Shown: positions 42,395-52,905 of the stretch, in pieces
Layout: the number at the start of each line of letters is the position of its first letter
Numbering within the stretch: the first letter of the stretch is position 1
DNA from: Trebonia sp963737285
Lineage (GTDB): Bacteria > Actinomycetota > Actinomycetes > Streptosporangiales > Streptosporangiaceae
Length of the DNA stretch: 64,000 nucleotides
Direction: 5' to 3'
NCBI GenBank assembly: GCA_963737285.1
Contig: CAVTRT010000001.1
Coordinates: 496,001 to 560,000, forward strand
Made by a program: the position numbers and the translations under genes
Notes under the pieces: generated by a model
The model's input: the letters and a program-made list of their open reading frames with translations, nothing else
What the model was told of the DNA's origin: nothing
The model's database searches: none

Positions 42395-43669
42395 GTGAAG
42401 ATGGCTGCTGACTATGTTCCAAGACGAGCCGCAGAACTGGTCTCGGAGGCACTGGACGATACCCGGGTGGTGATCATCAACGGGGCGCGGCAAGTCGGCA
42501 AGAGCACTCTCGCCGAACGGGTTCTCCATGAGGCGCCAAGGTGGCAGGCGCGGTTCCTTGACGACCCTCAGACGCGCCTGGCGGCGGAGAGCGATCCTGT
42601 CGGTTTCCTTGACTTCGACGGGCTGATGCTGATCGACGAGGTTCAGCGAGTGCCCGGACTCTGGCTGGCGATCAAGAACAGCGTCGACAGAGACCCGAGG
42701 CCGGGAAGGTTCATCCTGACGGGATCTGCGCGGCTCCTTGCGCTGCAGAGCCTTCCTGACGCGTTGCCCGGCCGGTCGGAGACCATCGAACTCTGGCCGC
42801 TGTCCCAAGGGGAGATCGACAGCGAGCCAGACGGTTTCGTGGACGCTGCGTTCAGCGCCGATGCCGTGCTCTCAGCCGGCGTCTCGCGGTTGCACCGCAA
42901 TGATTACCTAGCACGCATCGCCCGGGGCGGTTACCCCGGCGCGGTTCAGCGGGACGCCCCGAGGCGAAGGGACCGGTTCTTCACCAGTTACCTCAACGAC
43001 ATCGTCGTCCGGGACATTAAGCAGGTCGCGGACATTGAGCGGGCCGCGGACATGCGCCGCCTGATCACGCTGCTGGCTGCCCGCTGCGCAGGCATGATCA
43101 ACATGGCCAAGCTCGCGAGCGAGCTAACGATCACAGAGCCCACCGTCCGGCGCTACATCCAGATCCTGGAGACGATTTACCTCATTCAGCTGATCCCGGC
43201 CTGGTCGTCTGGGGCGACCAAACGGGTGACGCGCGCGCCGAAGCTGATGTTCGTGGACCCGGGCCTCGCAAGCTACCTTCAGACTCCTCGCACTGGCGAG
43301 CAATCGGGCGGCTTGATGGAAAATTTCGTGATGGGCGAACTTGCGCGGCAGCTCACCTGGTCGCAGACGGCGGCGGCGCTCTACCACTATCACGACCGTG
43401 ATGGTCATGAAGTCGATGCAGTCCTTGAGGACAACGCCGGACGCGTGATCGGCATCGAGGTGAAGTCCGCGCAATCCGTGAGATCAGAGGACCTGCTCGG
43501 ACTTCGCTACCTTAAGGAGAAGCTCGGCTCCCGGATGCACGCTGGCTACGTCCTCTACTGCGGCGCTGACTCGCTGAGCTTCGGCGACGGACTGGGCTGT
43601 CTACCCATCTCCGCGTTGTGGACAACTGGTAGCCGCTTCTCACGGGCACCAGACGACTCGCGTCACTGA
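42395..43669 (+). CDS. AAA ATPase with DUF4143 domain
   Basis: The 424-aa product has Walker A NGARQVGKST (residues 29-38), Walker B LMLIDEVQR (~76-84), sensor FILTGSAR, then the DUF4143 region with a winged helix (MINMAKLASELTITEPTVRR) and a C-terminal nuclease-like stretch (HEVDAVLEDNAG ... GIEVKSAQS) resembling a PD-(D/E)xK core with E/D ... EVK. Such standalone ATPases are scattered on islands; their role is unclear, with defence, DNA mobility or toxin-antitoxin links suggested. Start GTG 42395 or ATG 42401. It lies between two direct repeats. Confidence 0.85.
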   Translation: MKMAADYVPRRAAELVSEALDDTRVVIINGARQVGKSTLAERVLHEAPRWQARFLDDPQTRLAAESDPVGFLDFDGLMLIDEVQRVPGLWLAIKNSVDRDPRPGRFILTGSARLLALQSLPDALPGRSETIELWPLSQGEIDSEPDGFVDAAFSADAVLSAGVSRLHRNDYLARIARGGYPGAVQRDAPRRRDRFFTSYLNDIVVRDIKQVADIERAADMRRLITLLAARCAGMINMAKLASELTITEPTVRRYIQILETIYLIQLIPAWSSGATKRVTRAPKLMFVDPGLASYLQTPRTGEQSGGLMENFVMGELARQLTWSQTAAALYHYHDRDGHEVDAVLEDNAGRVIGIEVKSAQSVRSEDLLGLRYLKEKLGSRMHAGYVLYCGADSLSFGDGLGCLPISALWTTGSRFSRAPDDSRH

Positions 43670-43679
43670 GACGTACGGC

Positions 43680-43700
43680 TCCCGGGGCATGAGCCCGGGA
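43680..43700 (+). terminator. Hairpin after the AAA ATPase gene
   Basis: TCCCGGG (43680-43686) and CCCGGGA (43694-43700) enclose a 7-nt loop, 10 bp after the stop codon. No U-tract. The remaining bases to 43853 show no gene. Confidence 0.55.
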
Positions 43701-43924
43701 CATCTATGCCGACTCCACACGGCAGAGGTGCCCCGATCAGTCAGTGAAGAAATGCCATGTGATTGAGACTGATCATGGCCGCCGACGCCACGAGACAGCA
43801 GACAAACCCCAGGTCAACGAAGATCAACATGTCACGCGATGTGAGATCCTACAGCGTACTTGTCGGGTCCTGGTGCTTGCTTTCTCGCGTGCCGCCCGCT
43901 CAGTCACCGTTCCCGGGCACCGCC

Positions 43925-44746
43925 TCATGCGCGGCGGTAGCGGGTGACTGCGATGGGCGTGAAGGTGATGACCAGGGCGGCTGACCAGATGAGGGTGGTG
44001 GCCAGGTCGTGGGTTCCGCCGGTCAGGGCGGAGCGGACGGTGTTGACCATCGGGGTGACCGGCTGGTACCTGGCGAAGGGCTGCAGCCAGCCGGGCATCG
44101 AGGGGGGCGGCACGTAGGTGCTGGAGATGAAGGCCAGGACGAAGGCGATCATCGACATGCCCTGGGCCGCCTGCGCGTTGGGGGCGAACAGGCCGATGAC
44201 GATGAACACCACGGTGAAGACCAGCCCGTACAGCAGGCACAGGCCGAGCGCGGCGAGCCCGTCGGCGGTGCTTGCGGGCAGCCGGAAGCCGAAGGCGAAC
44301 CCCAGCGCCGCGGTGAAGATGATGGACCAGCCGTTGGTGGTGAAGTCGGCGAGGGTACGCCCGGCGACGAGGGCGCTGCGGGGGATGGGCAGGGACAGCA
44401 GCCGGTCGGTGAGCCCCTGGGCCTTGTCCTCGGCGATGGCGACGGCGATACCGCCGCCGGTGAACAGCACGATCGTGGCCACGTAACCGGGGACGAGGTA
44501 GCCCACGTAGCCGGCGTGCCCGGCGTCGCTGGCGCTGATGGCACCGCCGAAGACGTAGCGGAACGAGAACAGGAACATCCCGGACTGGACCATGCCCATG
44601 ACGAGCAGGCCTGGGGTACGGAAGTACTTGCGCAGCGCGCGCCCGGCGATCTGGGCGGTCGCGGTCGCGAGCGCTGGCGGGCCCGCTGGCCGGGTGATGG
44701 CGCCGGCACCTGGGGCGAGGACGGAGACGGCGGCGGTCTGGCTCAT
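43925..44746 (-). CDS. ABC-2 type transporter permease (copy 2)
   Basis: The 273-aa protein is identical to the permease at 39019-39840. It overlaps the ATPase remnant by 4 nt. With no complete ATPase in either copy, function is doubtful. Confidence 0.85.
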   Translation of the reverse strand: MSQTAAVSVLAPGAGAITRPAGPPALATATAQIAGRALRKYFRTPGLLVMGMVQSGMFLFSFRYVFGGAISASDAGHAGYVGYLVPGYVATIVLFTGGGIAVAIAEDKAQGLTDRLLSLPIPRSALVAGRTLADFTTNGWSIIFTAALGFAFGFRLPASTADGLAALGLCLLYGLVFTVVFIVIGLFAPNAQAAQGMSMIAFVLAFISSTYVPPPSMPGWLQPFARYQPVTPMVNTVRSALTGGTHDLATTLIWSAALVITFTPIAVTRYRRA

Positions 44747-45157
44747 CGGAGGCTATCTGCTTTCGTGTCGGTGAGGGTCCGGAAGACTTCGTCGAGTGTG
44801 GGATGGCGCTGGGCGATCTCGCTGACCGGGATGCGGGCGCGGTCCAGGGCCGCGATGGCCGCCGACAGCTGGGCTGTCCCGTCGCTGGCCTGGCTGCGGG
44901 CCCGCCGGCCGGTGTGGTCGATGACCGCCGGGCTGGCCGTGAGCGTTTCCAGGACGGCGGCCGCCGCACCAAGCTGGGCGCTGTCGGCGAGGACGACCTC
45001 GATGACGTCGCGGCTGATCCCTGCCTTCAGTTCGGTTGTGCTGCCCGCGGCGATCGCCTTCCCGTGGTCGATGACCACGACCTGGTCCGCGAGTTCGTCG
45101 GCTTCCTCGAGGTAGTGGGTGGTGAGCACGATGTCGGTGCCGGCGGCGACGAGGCTG
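44743..45157 (-). pseudogene. Truncated ABC transporter ATPase (copy 2)
   Basis: The C-terminal part only (from VAAGTDIVLTTHYLEEADEL), in frame to its stop. A GTG at 45129 could start a 128-aa product, but no nucleotide-binding motifs remain. The truncation point is the same as in copy 1, so the deletion is older than the duplication. Confidence 0.85.
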
Positions 45158-45614
45158 GCTGCACGAGGCCGGGCTCATCGCCGTCCGCCAGACCGAGCGC
45201 GCCCAGCAGTACCCCGAGCGCACTGTCTACGAGCTGACCGAGGAAGGCCGCCGCACCGGGCTGCGCTGGCTGCGCGACATGCTCGCCGCCCCGCGCAGCG
45301 AGTACCCCGCCTTCCCCGCCGCCCTGTCGTTCGCCATGGTCCTCGACCCGGGCGAGCTCGCCACCGAACTCGCCCGCCGCCTGACGGCCGTCCAGGCCCG
45401 CCTGGCGCAACTCGACTCCCAGCTCCAGGAGTACCGCGAGACCTTGCCCCGGATCGCCCTGATCGAGACCGAGTACCAGCACGCCGTCGTCCACGCCGAA
45501 GTCCGCTGGCTCAGCTCCGTCATCGACGACCTCCAGTCCGGGAAACTCACCTGGGACCACGACCAGATCGCCGCCCAGGCAGCCGAAACCTTCGTCCAGG
45601 CCGCAGATCCCTGA
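45152..45614 (+). pseudogene. PadR-family regulator lacking its DNA-binding domain (copy 2)
   Basis: Same remnant as at 40246-40707, with one Asn-to-Asp difference (LAQLDSQLQEYRE). The stop is at 45612-45614. The rest of the repeat and the following bases to 45900 show no gene. Confidence 0.8.
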
Positions 45615-45900
45615 TCGGCAACTGCCCGGCCTGCGCGTCCACGGCACTGGCCAGGAGCAACATCATCATGCTGATGGCAACATTGCCCCGGGGGCGGCAT
45701 TCGGTGCCGGCAACCTCCGAGGGAACGGCGGCGCCCACCACCGGGAACCTGCCACGGCCCGCCAGAAGTGCCAACTGCCTGAGCCGGCTGAGGAAAATGC
45801 CATGAGAACGAGACGCAGTATCATGGCGAAGCTGCGGCAGACTGCTGCCTAGGCATGGGACTCATTCACGTGGCGAGCAGGTCCCCGCACTTCTTCGCGC

Positions 45901-46899
45901 TCAGTACCGGCGGAGTGGAAGCCCGGACAGGGTGGTGGCGGTCTGGGCGATCTCCTCTGCCGGGTGGTCCACCGCGAGGGAGGCGATCACCATGGGGGAG
46001 CCGTAGGTGAGGAATGCTCGTCTTTGCTGCCATTTGCGGAAGGGATTGCCGGGGATCGCCCGCAGGATGGCGTCCGGGTCCGCTGGTATGAAAGCGACCA
46101 TGACGAGGGGCGCGGAACCGAGGAGCGCGGGCGAGGCGCTGGCGGCCCGGAACGGGTACAGCCGGATCTCCGTGACGTCCGACCAGGGCAGCAGGTAACC
46201 GAGCCTGGCGTGGTAGACGCCGCGCGCATCGAGTTCGATGAGCGGGTGGCCGGGCAGGATCCAGCGCACCAGGTAGAAGGCGTAGAACGCGGCGAGCGCG
46301 AGCGCGACCACCAGGAAGACGAGTGCCACGACTGCCTCCGCGTCGCGGCCAAGGCCCGTCTCATGCGCCAGGAAGTACCATTCGCCGAGTCCGGCTACGC
46401 ATGCCGTCGCCAGCAGCGTCAAGAGCCCTCGAACGACGATGCGCCGCTCCTCCCGGAGCGTGAGCCCGGGATGTCCTAGAGCCGCTTCGGGACTCGCGAC
46501 AGGGGCAGGCGACGCCACAGCAGGTCCCGGCCCGTTCGCGTTCGCGACCCGGTCGAGGAGCATGGTCCGGCGGGCCTCCCTGACCTGAATGACCACGACC
46601 ACGACGAGGAAGACCAGTACCGCCACCCAGGGGATCGCCTTGCCTGCGCTGGGGGACCCTGAGGCCGCAATGGCGGTGACGATGACGCCGACGATCAGGA
46701 CCGTTGACAGCACAAGAGTCCGCCGGAGCAGCCGCGCGAAGAAGGTCCGCTGCTGCCGGTCCAGCACGTCGCGGGCGTACCGGGCCGCGATGGCCGACAC
46801 GGCGGGATCCGGGTGGGGCGTCAGGGTGCGTGCATGCGCGAGCACGGCGCTGCGCGTCGGCACGTCCAGGCTCTGCCACTCGTCTAGGGGCGTCGTCAC
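45901..46899 (-). CDS. Membrane protein of unknown function
   Basis: The 332-aa product has four hydrophobic segments in two pairs (LVLSTVLIVGVIVTAIAAS and WVAVLVFLVVVVVIQV; GLLTLLATACVAGLGEWYF and VVALVFLVVALALAAFYAFY) and a soluble C-terminal part (LIELDARGVYHARLGYLLPW) resembling PH-like membrane-protein domains. No signature that I recognise. GTG 46899. First gene right of the island. Confidence 0.7.
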   Translation of the reverse strand: MTTPLDEWQSLDVPTRSAVLAHARTLTPHPDPAVSAIAARYARDVLDRQQRTFFARLLRRTLVLSTVLIVGVIVTAIAASGSPSAGKAIPWVAVLVFLVVVVVIQVREARRTMLLDRVANANGPGPAVASPAPVASPEAALGHPGLTLREERRIVVRGLLTLLATACVAGLGEWYFLAHETGLGRDAEAVVALVFLVVALALAAFYAFYLVRWILPGHPLIELDARGVYHARLGYLLPWSDVTEIRLYPFRAASASPALLGSAPLVMVAFIPADPDAILRAIPGNPFRKWQQRRAFLTYGSPMVIASLAVDHPAEEIAQTATTLSGLPLRRY

Positions 46900-47027
46900 G
46901 CGGGCATAGTAGCGGCATTGGCACCGGAGGCGGACGCCTTCGGTCAGCTCGACGGTGGCGCGGTGCCCACGACCTCACCCTCCCGTTGGGCGGCTAAGCG
47001 AAGACACGTGGCCGCCGGCCTTTCCCG

Positions 47028-49509
47028 TTAGTCGTTTCTGGCTGCCTCCGGGCCCGTGATGCGGGTCAGGATCGGGAACGTCGCCGCGATGATCGCCAGG
47101 GACACGATGATGCCGCCGACGGTCAGAAGGTAGTACGTCAGGCCCGGCGCGACCATCGGGCGGTTCTGCGCCTCCGTCGCGTACATCGCGGCGGCGCCGA
47201 AGCCCGTCCCGATCGCCACAACCGCCACCGTCAGCAGCGGGACCGCGCCCTCCAGCGCGACGACGCCGCGTAGCGTGGACAGCCGCGCGCCGGTGAGCCG
47301 CAGCAGGCTGAACGGCCGCTTGCGCTCCGCGAGCCCCGCCGCGATGCCCGCCGCCAGCGTGCACCCGGCGATCGCCAGGCTGACCAGGATCACCACGTTG
47401 GCGAGCTGCTGGTAGCCGGAGTCCTGCGAGTTGTCCTGCGCGGCGATGTCGGCGTACGTGGACGGCGGGGAGACCGTCGGGTAAACGCTCGCCTCCAGCA
47501 TCGTCCGCGCCCGCTCCACCGTCGCCGTGGCGCCGTTCGTCGCCACGGCGATGCCGTCCACGCCGAGGGCGTCGAGTCCGGCGGCCGGCACATTCGCGGC
47601 CGGCCAGGTGTACGTGTCCACGTTCGAGTTGAAGCCGAGGGGACCGCTGAAGCCGTCCGCCGGGAACTCGGCCGTTGCCGCGCCTGCCGGGCAGCGGCCG
47701 AGCGCGGGCACGGTCGCGAACTGCGCGCACGAGACCACGCCGGCCGGGATCGGGGTGACGCTGCCGTCGGTGTTGACGCCGAACGCGTTGACGCCGAGGT
47801 TCTCGAAACGGCCAGGGATCGTCAGCCCGGGGACCGCGCGCACCACGAGCACCCCCTGGACGCCGGGCACCGCACTCAACTGGGCGGCGAGCGGCGCGGC
47901 GGGCGCGGCCGGCCCCGGGTTCGCGGTGCCAGACCGCACTCCCGGGGCGTTGCCCCGGGCGACCGCATTCGACGCCGATATCTGCGCGGTCAGCACGTGC
48001 GACTCGGCGATGTTGACGAACCTGGTGGGGTCCTTGGCGTCCTGAGTGGTGATCGCGATCGTCGCGACGGTGGTGACCAGCAGCGCGAGCACTAGGCCGC
48101 TGACGGAACGGAACGCGGCCCGCGGGTCGTCGCCGATGCGCCGGGCGGCGATCAGCGTGCCGGGGCGGCTGGTCCACCGGGCCATGAGCCGCGCGGCGGC
48201 CATGGTGAGCCACGGCCCGGCGATGAACAGCCCGATGATGATCAGCGCGAAGCTGGTCACGAACGCCTGGATCTGCCCCTGGATCGAGGCCGGGTGCCCG
48301 TGCGCCTCCCAGAAGCCGAGCTCAGCTAGGCCGAGAAGCAGCGGCACCACCCGCCAGGCACCAGGCGGCTTCGGCGTCACCCGGCGCGTGACGCCGAGCG
48401 GGGAGATGTTCACCCGGCGCAGCGCCAGTCGCGCTGCCACGGCGGCGGCCACCGGCACGCCGGCCGCGACGACGATGACGTCGAACAGGCTGAGCGTCAG
48501 TTGGCCGGGAAAGAACGGCTGGCCGACGAACGGGATGCCCGCCACCGGGATGCGCAGCCCGGAGAAGATCGCGAACCCGGCGGCCACGCCCAGCAGGGCC
48601 GCCGCGGTCGACTCCACCGCCGCGAGCGCGGACACCTGCGTGCGGGTCGCGCCGACCAGGCGCATCGCCGCGAACCGCTCCTCCCGGCGGGCGGCCGACA
48701 GCCGGGTCGCGGTGCCGATGAAGATCAGTACCGGCAGCAGGATCGCCAGCGCGACGACGGACAGGATCAGGTCGGTGCCGCTCGCCGGTAGGCCGGTGTC
48801 GGCCGGCATGTACCGGTAGCCCGTTGGGGTTAAAGTTCGGCGCGAACTGCGGCCGATGGCCCTTCCTGCCGGGGGAAAGCGTGACATTCCCGCCGAGGCT
48901 GCGCGGCACGGTCGTCGCGATAGCGGTCACCTTTACGCTGCCCACGGCCGTCGCCAGTTGCGCAGGGGTGCGCCCGACGACGATGGCGAGCGAGTTTGGC
49001 GAGGGCAGCGCGGCGTCGCCGATGATCCCGGCCAGGTGTCCCGGGTAGCGGTCAGCCAACTGGTCCGCCGGAAGGGACCGCAGCAGCGCTGCGAGCGCGG
49101 GCGAGGCGTAGTACGTCCCCGGCGCCGGGTCATGGGACAGCCCCGGCGGCACCGGCGAGGAAGCGCCGGTGGCCGCGACGTCGAAGCGGCTGATCGTCTG
49201 GCCGTCGTAGATGTCGCTGGTTGGGTGCCACCACAGCGGCGCGACCCCCGTGGCCGGCCCCGGCGCCGCCCACTGGGTGCCGGTCCAGAACCACGCGTGC
49301 CGGCTGTTCCACGAAGTGACCGCGCTGGTCGCGGCCACTGCGGTGAGCAGCAGCCCGACGCCGAGCCCGACCGCGACCGCCAGGATGACCAGTCGGGTAA
49401 CGGCCTCGCGCCCCCCCTTCACGGCCAGCCGCAGCCCAAGCCCGACTGTGCCAGACCCGTTCATACCGGAACGGCTAGCGTCCCGTTCGAGCGTGCCAAC
49501 CCCGCTCAC
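47028..49509 (-). pseudogene. FtsX-like ABC transporter permease with one frameshift
   Basis: The N-terminal ~230 codons (from GTG 49509, membrane segment LVILAVAVGLGVGLLLTAVA) and the C-terminal ~595 codons are in different frames that meet near 48815 (NFNPNG then GYRYMPADTGLPAS). Joined, they give about 826 aa with the FtsX pattern: four segments around IILSVVALAILLPVLIF-like and GVAAGFAIFSGLRIP in the middle, three more at the C-terminus (VILVSLAIAGCTLAAGIAAG, VPLLTVAVVAIGTGFG, LTVGGIIVSLAIIAATFPIL). A single-base change would restore it, so a base-calling error is possible. It is downstream of its ATPase gene. Confidence 0.75.
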
Positions 49510-49570
49510 AGTTTCGCCCCCGTAAGCGTGCTGATCGCGGGTGTGTCCCGCTCGATCGCGGTCGCCGCGC

Positions 49571-50324
49571 TCATGGCTTTGCCCCGGTGAGCGTGCCGAC
49601 CGTGCCGTCCCGCACGACGACCTCGCGGTCGGCGTACGCGGCGACCCGGGCGTCGTGGGTGACCAGGACGACCGTGGCCCCCTGCTCGCGGACCGCGCTC
49701 ACCAGCAGGTTCATCACCAGCTCGCCGGACATCGAGTCCAGCGCCCCGGTCGGCTCGTCGGCGAACAGCACTTCGGGCTCGGCGACCAGGCCGCGGGCGA
49801 GCGCGACGCGCTGCGCCTGCCCGCCGGACAGCTCACCGGACCGCCGGGACTTCGAGCCCGTCCAGCCCGAGCGTGGGGAACCACGTGCGCGCCGCCGCCA
49901 TCGCCGGCCCGCGCCGCATGCCGGACAGCAGCAACGGCAGCGCGACGTTCTCCTCGGCGGTGAGCTCGGGCACGAGCTGCCCGGACTGGAACACGAACCC
50001 GAACCGGTCCCGCCGCAGCGCACTGCGCTTGTCGTCGCTGAGCTGGTCGAGCCGCATCCCGTTGAAATGCACTTCCCCCGAGGAAGGCACCAGGATCCCG
50101 GCCAGGCAGTGCAGCAGCGTCGACTTCCCGGACCCGCTGGGCCCCATGACGGCGACGATCTCGCCCTTGGCAACGCCGAGCGACGCCCCGCGCAGCGCCG
50201 GCGTGCTGCCGAACGACAGCGACAGATCGACGGCCTCGATGAACTTCCCCGACGTGCCGTGCCCGTGTCCCGTGACACTGAGGTTCGCGGCGCTGTGCCC
50301 AGCGGCGCCCCGATCGGGAGTCAT
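49571..50324 (-). pseudogene. ABC transporter ATP-binding protein with one frameshift
   Basis: From ATG 50324 the frame gives Walker A GPSGSGKSTL and the Q-loop VFQSGQLVPEL but ends after LGLDGLEVPAVR near 49840. The next frame continues with the signature LSGGQAQRVALARG, Walker B VLFADEPTGALD and the His-switch VVLVTHDARV. The two meet near 49845-49855. Of LolD/MacB type, it pairs with the FtsX-like permease. Its ATG overlaps the PadR stop (ATGA). Confidence 0.8.
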
Positions 50325-50851
50325 GACTGCCCCTGCACTGTCCGCGCGATCATGTCCAGCCGCGCCGCCGTGTGGTCGATCCATCGCAGGTCCGCCTCCA
50401 GGCGGTAGAGGGCGTGGTCGGCGAGCAGCACGTCGAGGATGCCGCCCTGCCGCTTGAACTCGGTGAGCTCGCGCATCCGCTGCAGGTGCGCCGCCCGCTG
50501 GACGTCGAGGTAGTTGTCGGCGTGCTTGCCGAGCATGAGCGCGAGCACGACCTTGGCGAACAGTTCGCTCTGCAGGTCGGGCTCCGGCGGCGCAGGCTCG
50601 GCGAGCCACTTCTCCACGTCGGCGGCGCCCTCGTCGGTGATGATGTACCGGCGCCGTTCCGGCCCGGCCCCTTGCTCGACGGGCCCGGCCACGGCCTTCC
50701 CGTCCCTGGCCAGCCGCGACAGCGTGGCATACACCTGGCTGTAGCGCAGCGATCGCCCTTGCCCGAAGTAAGCGTCGTAGTCGCGCTTCAGGTCATACCC
50801 ATGGCTGGGCCCGCGCTCAAGCAGCCCCAACAGCGTCAGCGGTACGCTCAT
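50321..50851 (-). CDS. PadR family repressor of the ABC transporter operon
   Basis: The 176-aa product has the winged helix (LTLLGLLERGPSHGYDLKRD, LRYSQVYATLSRLARDG) and the C-terminal dimerisation helices (VQRAAHLQRMRELTEF, ALYRLEADLRWIDHTAARLD). First gene of padR-ATPase-permease, with a 4-nt overlap to the ATPase. A strong inverted repeat lies directly upstream, the likely autoregulatory operator. Its C-terminus resembles that of the PadR remnants in the island. Confidence 0.9.
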   Translation of the reverse strand: MSVPLTLLGLLERGPSHGYDLKRDYDAYFGQGRSLRYSQVYATLSRLARDGKAVAGPVEQGAGPERRRYIITDEGAADVEKWLAEPAPPEPDLQSELFAKVVLALMLGKHADNYLDVQRAAHLQRMRELTEFKRQGGILDVLLADHALYRLEADLRWIDHTAARLDMIARTVQGQS

Positions 50852-50854
50852 ACC

Positions 50855-50881
50855 CGAGAGACTACCTCACGAGTAGTCTCT
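50855..50881. promoter_or_regulatory. PadR operator
   Basis: GAGAGACTAC (50855-50864) and GTAGTCTCTC (50872-50881) form a perfect 10-bp inverted repeat with a 7-bp spacer, 4 bp upstream of the padR start. A second TAGTAG...CTACT element lies just beyond at about 50884-50902. Confidence 0.7.
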
Positions 50882-50940
50882 CAGGTAGTAGTTGATCTAC
50901 TCTCCAGTACTGGCGCTTCCTTTGCCTGGGAATGCTACGG

Positions 50941-52166
50941 TCAGAGGCTGGGCATAGGCGCCGGCGCGACCGACACCTGGCTGCTCTTGGCCGAGGCGTT
51001 GGCCTCGGCCATGCTGGCGGCCTCCGCCTTCGGCAGGCTCGTGACCGTGGCCGCGCTAACATACACGGTCGTGCTCTCGCCGGACTGGCACATGGTCGCG
51101 CCAGCGGGCATCTTGCCGCCGTGGCAGATCGGGACGCCCGGGGTGGTGCCCGACGTCATCGCCAGGATCTGCCCGTCGCTGGTGTCAATGGCCATCGTCC
51201 ACATGCCGATGTGCAGAACCGTCCCGGTTCGGCCGAGCGAGTCGGTGTACTGGCCCTCGACGGTGACGCCGGGGATCTTCGCCGCGTCCTCGAGCAGCGC
51301 CTCACGGAACGCGGGGGACAGCGGCTCGCTGGTGATCAGGTTCCAGATGCTCTGGAACATGGTGGACGCGTTCGAGTGCGGGGACGCGGGGTCCGAGGTG
51401 AGAGAGTCGCCGTCGAAGCCCTCCAGGATCGGCCAGAGCTTGTTCGGGTCGGTCGGCAGCTCGTCCACCTGCGCCTCCGTCAGGGGCTGGTTCCCGAGCC
51501 CGTAGAAGTCGGCGAAGCCGGTGACGATCGGGAACGAGCGCCACCGCCGGCCCCCTCGCATCCCGAGTCGCTGCCCGACTTCGAGTCGATGGTCAGGCCG
51601 ACCCCGTTACCGTTGCGGCTGGTCCACGTGTTGTTCGTGTAGGTCCCGCTGCCGCACGTGCCTACGGACACCATGTGGTAGTAGGGTGCGCCACCCCAGT
51701 CGACGTTCGGCTCCGACGCGGCCCCCGCCTCCGATCCGATCGCGGTCGCGGCCGCGTCCAGGACGGTCGCCACCGGCGTGTCAGATGTCGTAGTGTCGAA
51801 CGAGTAGCTCACCGAGCCTATGGTGACCGGGGTCCCCGCGTTCACGCTGGCCTTCGGCCACGGCTTCACGGTCGCTTTCGCAGCCGTGGCCGCCTGTGGG
51901 GCCGTCTTCGATGGGGTTGACGACGACGGCAGGACCACCGCGCCCGCCACCACCGCCGCAGCGGCGACGGCCGCCGTCGCCCCGATGACCGTTATCCCGC
52001 GCCAGCTGCCCCACCAGCGGGCCGCCGCCTTCCTCCCGGCGGGCGCCTGCTGCGCGCTCGCCTCGGCGATCGCCGCGTTCAGGGCATGGCGCCCGCTCTT
52101 CAAGGCGTCCTCCGTGATCTCGGGAACCCGGCCGGCCGAGGAGAGCAGGTCGTCTAGAGGGCGCAT
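50941..52166 (-). pseudogene. Membrane-anchored partner of the ECF sigma factor, one frameshift
   Basis: The N-terminal part (~205 codons: cytoplasmic RMRPLDDLLSS-like start, membrane segment GITVIGATAAVAAAAVVAGA, extracytoplasmic domain) and the C-terminal part (FADFYGLGNQPLTEAQVDEL onward, like CU044_5270-family proteins) are in different frames that meet near 51550, in a G/C-rich run. About 408 aa if joined. It overlaps the sigma-factor gene by 13 bp, the arrangement of regulators that tether ECF sigma factors. Confidence 0.7.
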
Positions 52167-52753
52167 GATGCTTCCCGCCTCGCGTACAAAGTCGTCACTA
52201 CGTCAGGGCCGTCGCCCTGCATGCCCTGCAGCGCCTTCATCGCCCGGGTGCGGGCGCGGTGCAGTCGGCTCCTGGCTGCCACTGGGCTGATGCCGAGGGC
52301 CGTCGCGGCATCGGCGGGCGTCAGGTCTTCCCACGCCACGAGAAGGAGCAGTTCCCTGTCGGAATCCGATAGCCCAGTGAGCACTACACGGAGCCGCCCG
52401 CGTTCGGCCTGGGCATCGAGCCGCTCGTCAACCGCTCCCCAGTCCATCCCCAGGTCACGTGCCATCCCCTGAGGCGGCCGCGCCTCCCGGTAATGCCGGC
52501 GCAGCACGTTCAGCCCGATCCCGTACAGCCAGGGCAGCGCGCTGCCGCTGTCATGGGCCACCACCCGCGACGACGCGGACAGCGCGGCGACGAAAACCTC
52601 AGAGACCAGATCCTCGGCTGCTTCCGGTCCGGCACGCCGAGCCAGGTAACGGAACACGCCTCGAGCATGCCTCTCATACAGCACGCCTATCAGTTCCGGC
52701 TGACGCGGCAGGTCGGCAAGCAGCTCACTATCGGAGCGCGAATCGCCTGTCAT
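52154..52753 (-). CDS. ECF-type RNA polymerase sigma factor
   Basis: The 199-aa product has region 2 (LIGVLYERHARGVFRYLARR, AEDLVSEVFVAALSA, ALPWLYGIGLNVLRRHYR) and region 4 (LSDSDRELLLLVAWEDLTPA followed by ALGISPVAARSRLHRARTR). ATG 52753 (MTGDSRSDSELLADL). It is cotranscribed with the membrane protein it overlaps. Target genes unknown. Confidence 0.9.
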   Translation of the reverse strand: MTGDSRSDSELLADLPRQPELIGVLYERHARGVFRYLARRAGPEAAEDLVSEVFVAALSASSRVVAHDSGSALPWLYGIGLNVLRRHYREARPPQGMARDLGMDWGAVDERLDAQAERGRLRVVLTGLSDSDRELLLLVAWEDLTPADAATALGISPVAARSRLHRARTRAMKALQGMQGDGPDVVTTLYARREASCAL

Positions 52754-52905
52754 GTACCTCCTATGCCGCGAGACCGAGCCGCGTTGCACCCTCCTGCGAG
52801 ACACGAGCATCCCATGGCGCGCGACACCGGACGCGGCGGCCACCGCAAGGGCCGCTGGCGAGTATGTGGAGCGCATCTGGAGGCGGGAAGCGGCAATATG
52901 GGGGC

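Larger units (their letters stand above)
43854..45721. repeat. 1.87-kb direct repeat, copy 2
   Basis: Same orientation as copy 1 and two differences over 1868 bp. The ATPase remnant is in frame in this copy. Between the copies lie 3.04 kb of island DNA, so recombination between them would delete about 4.9 kb. Confidence 0.93.
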
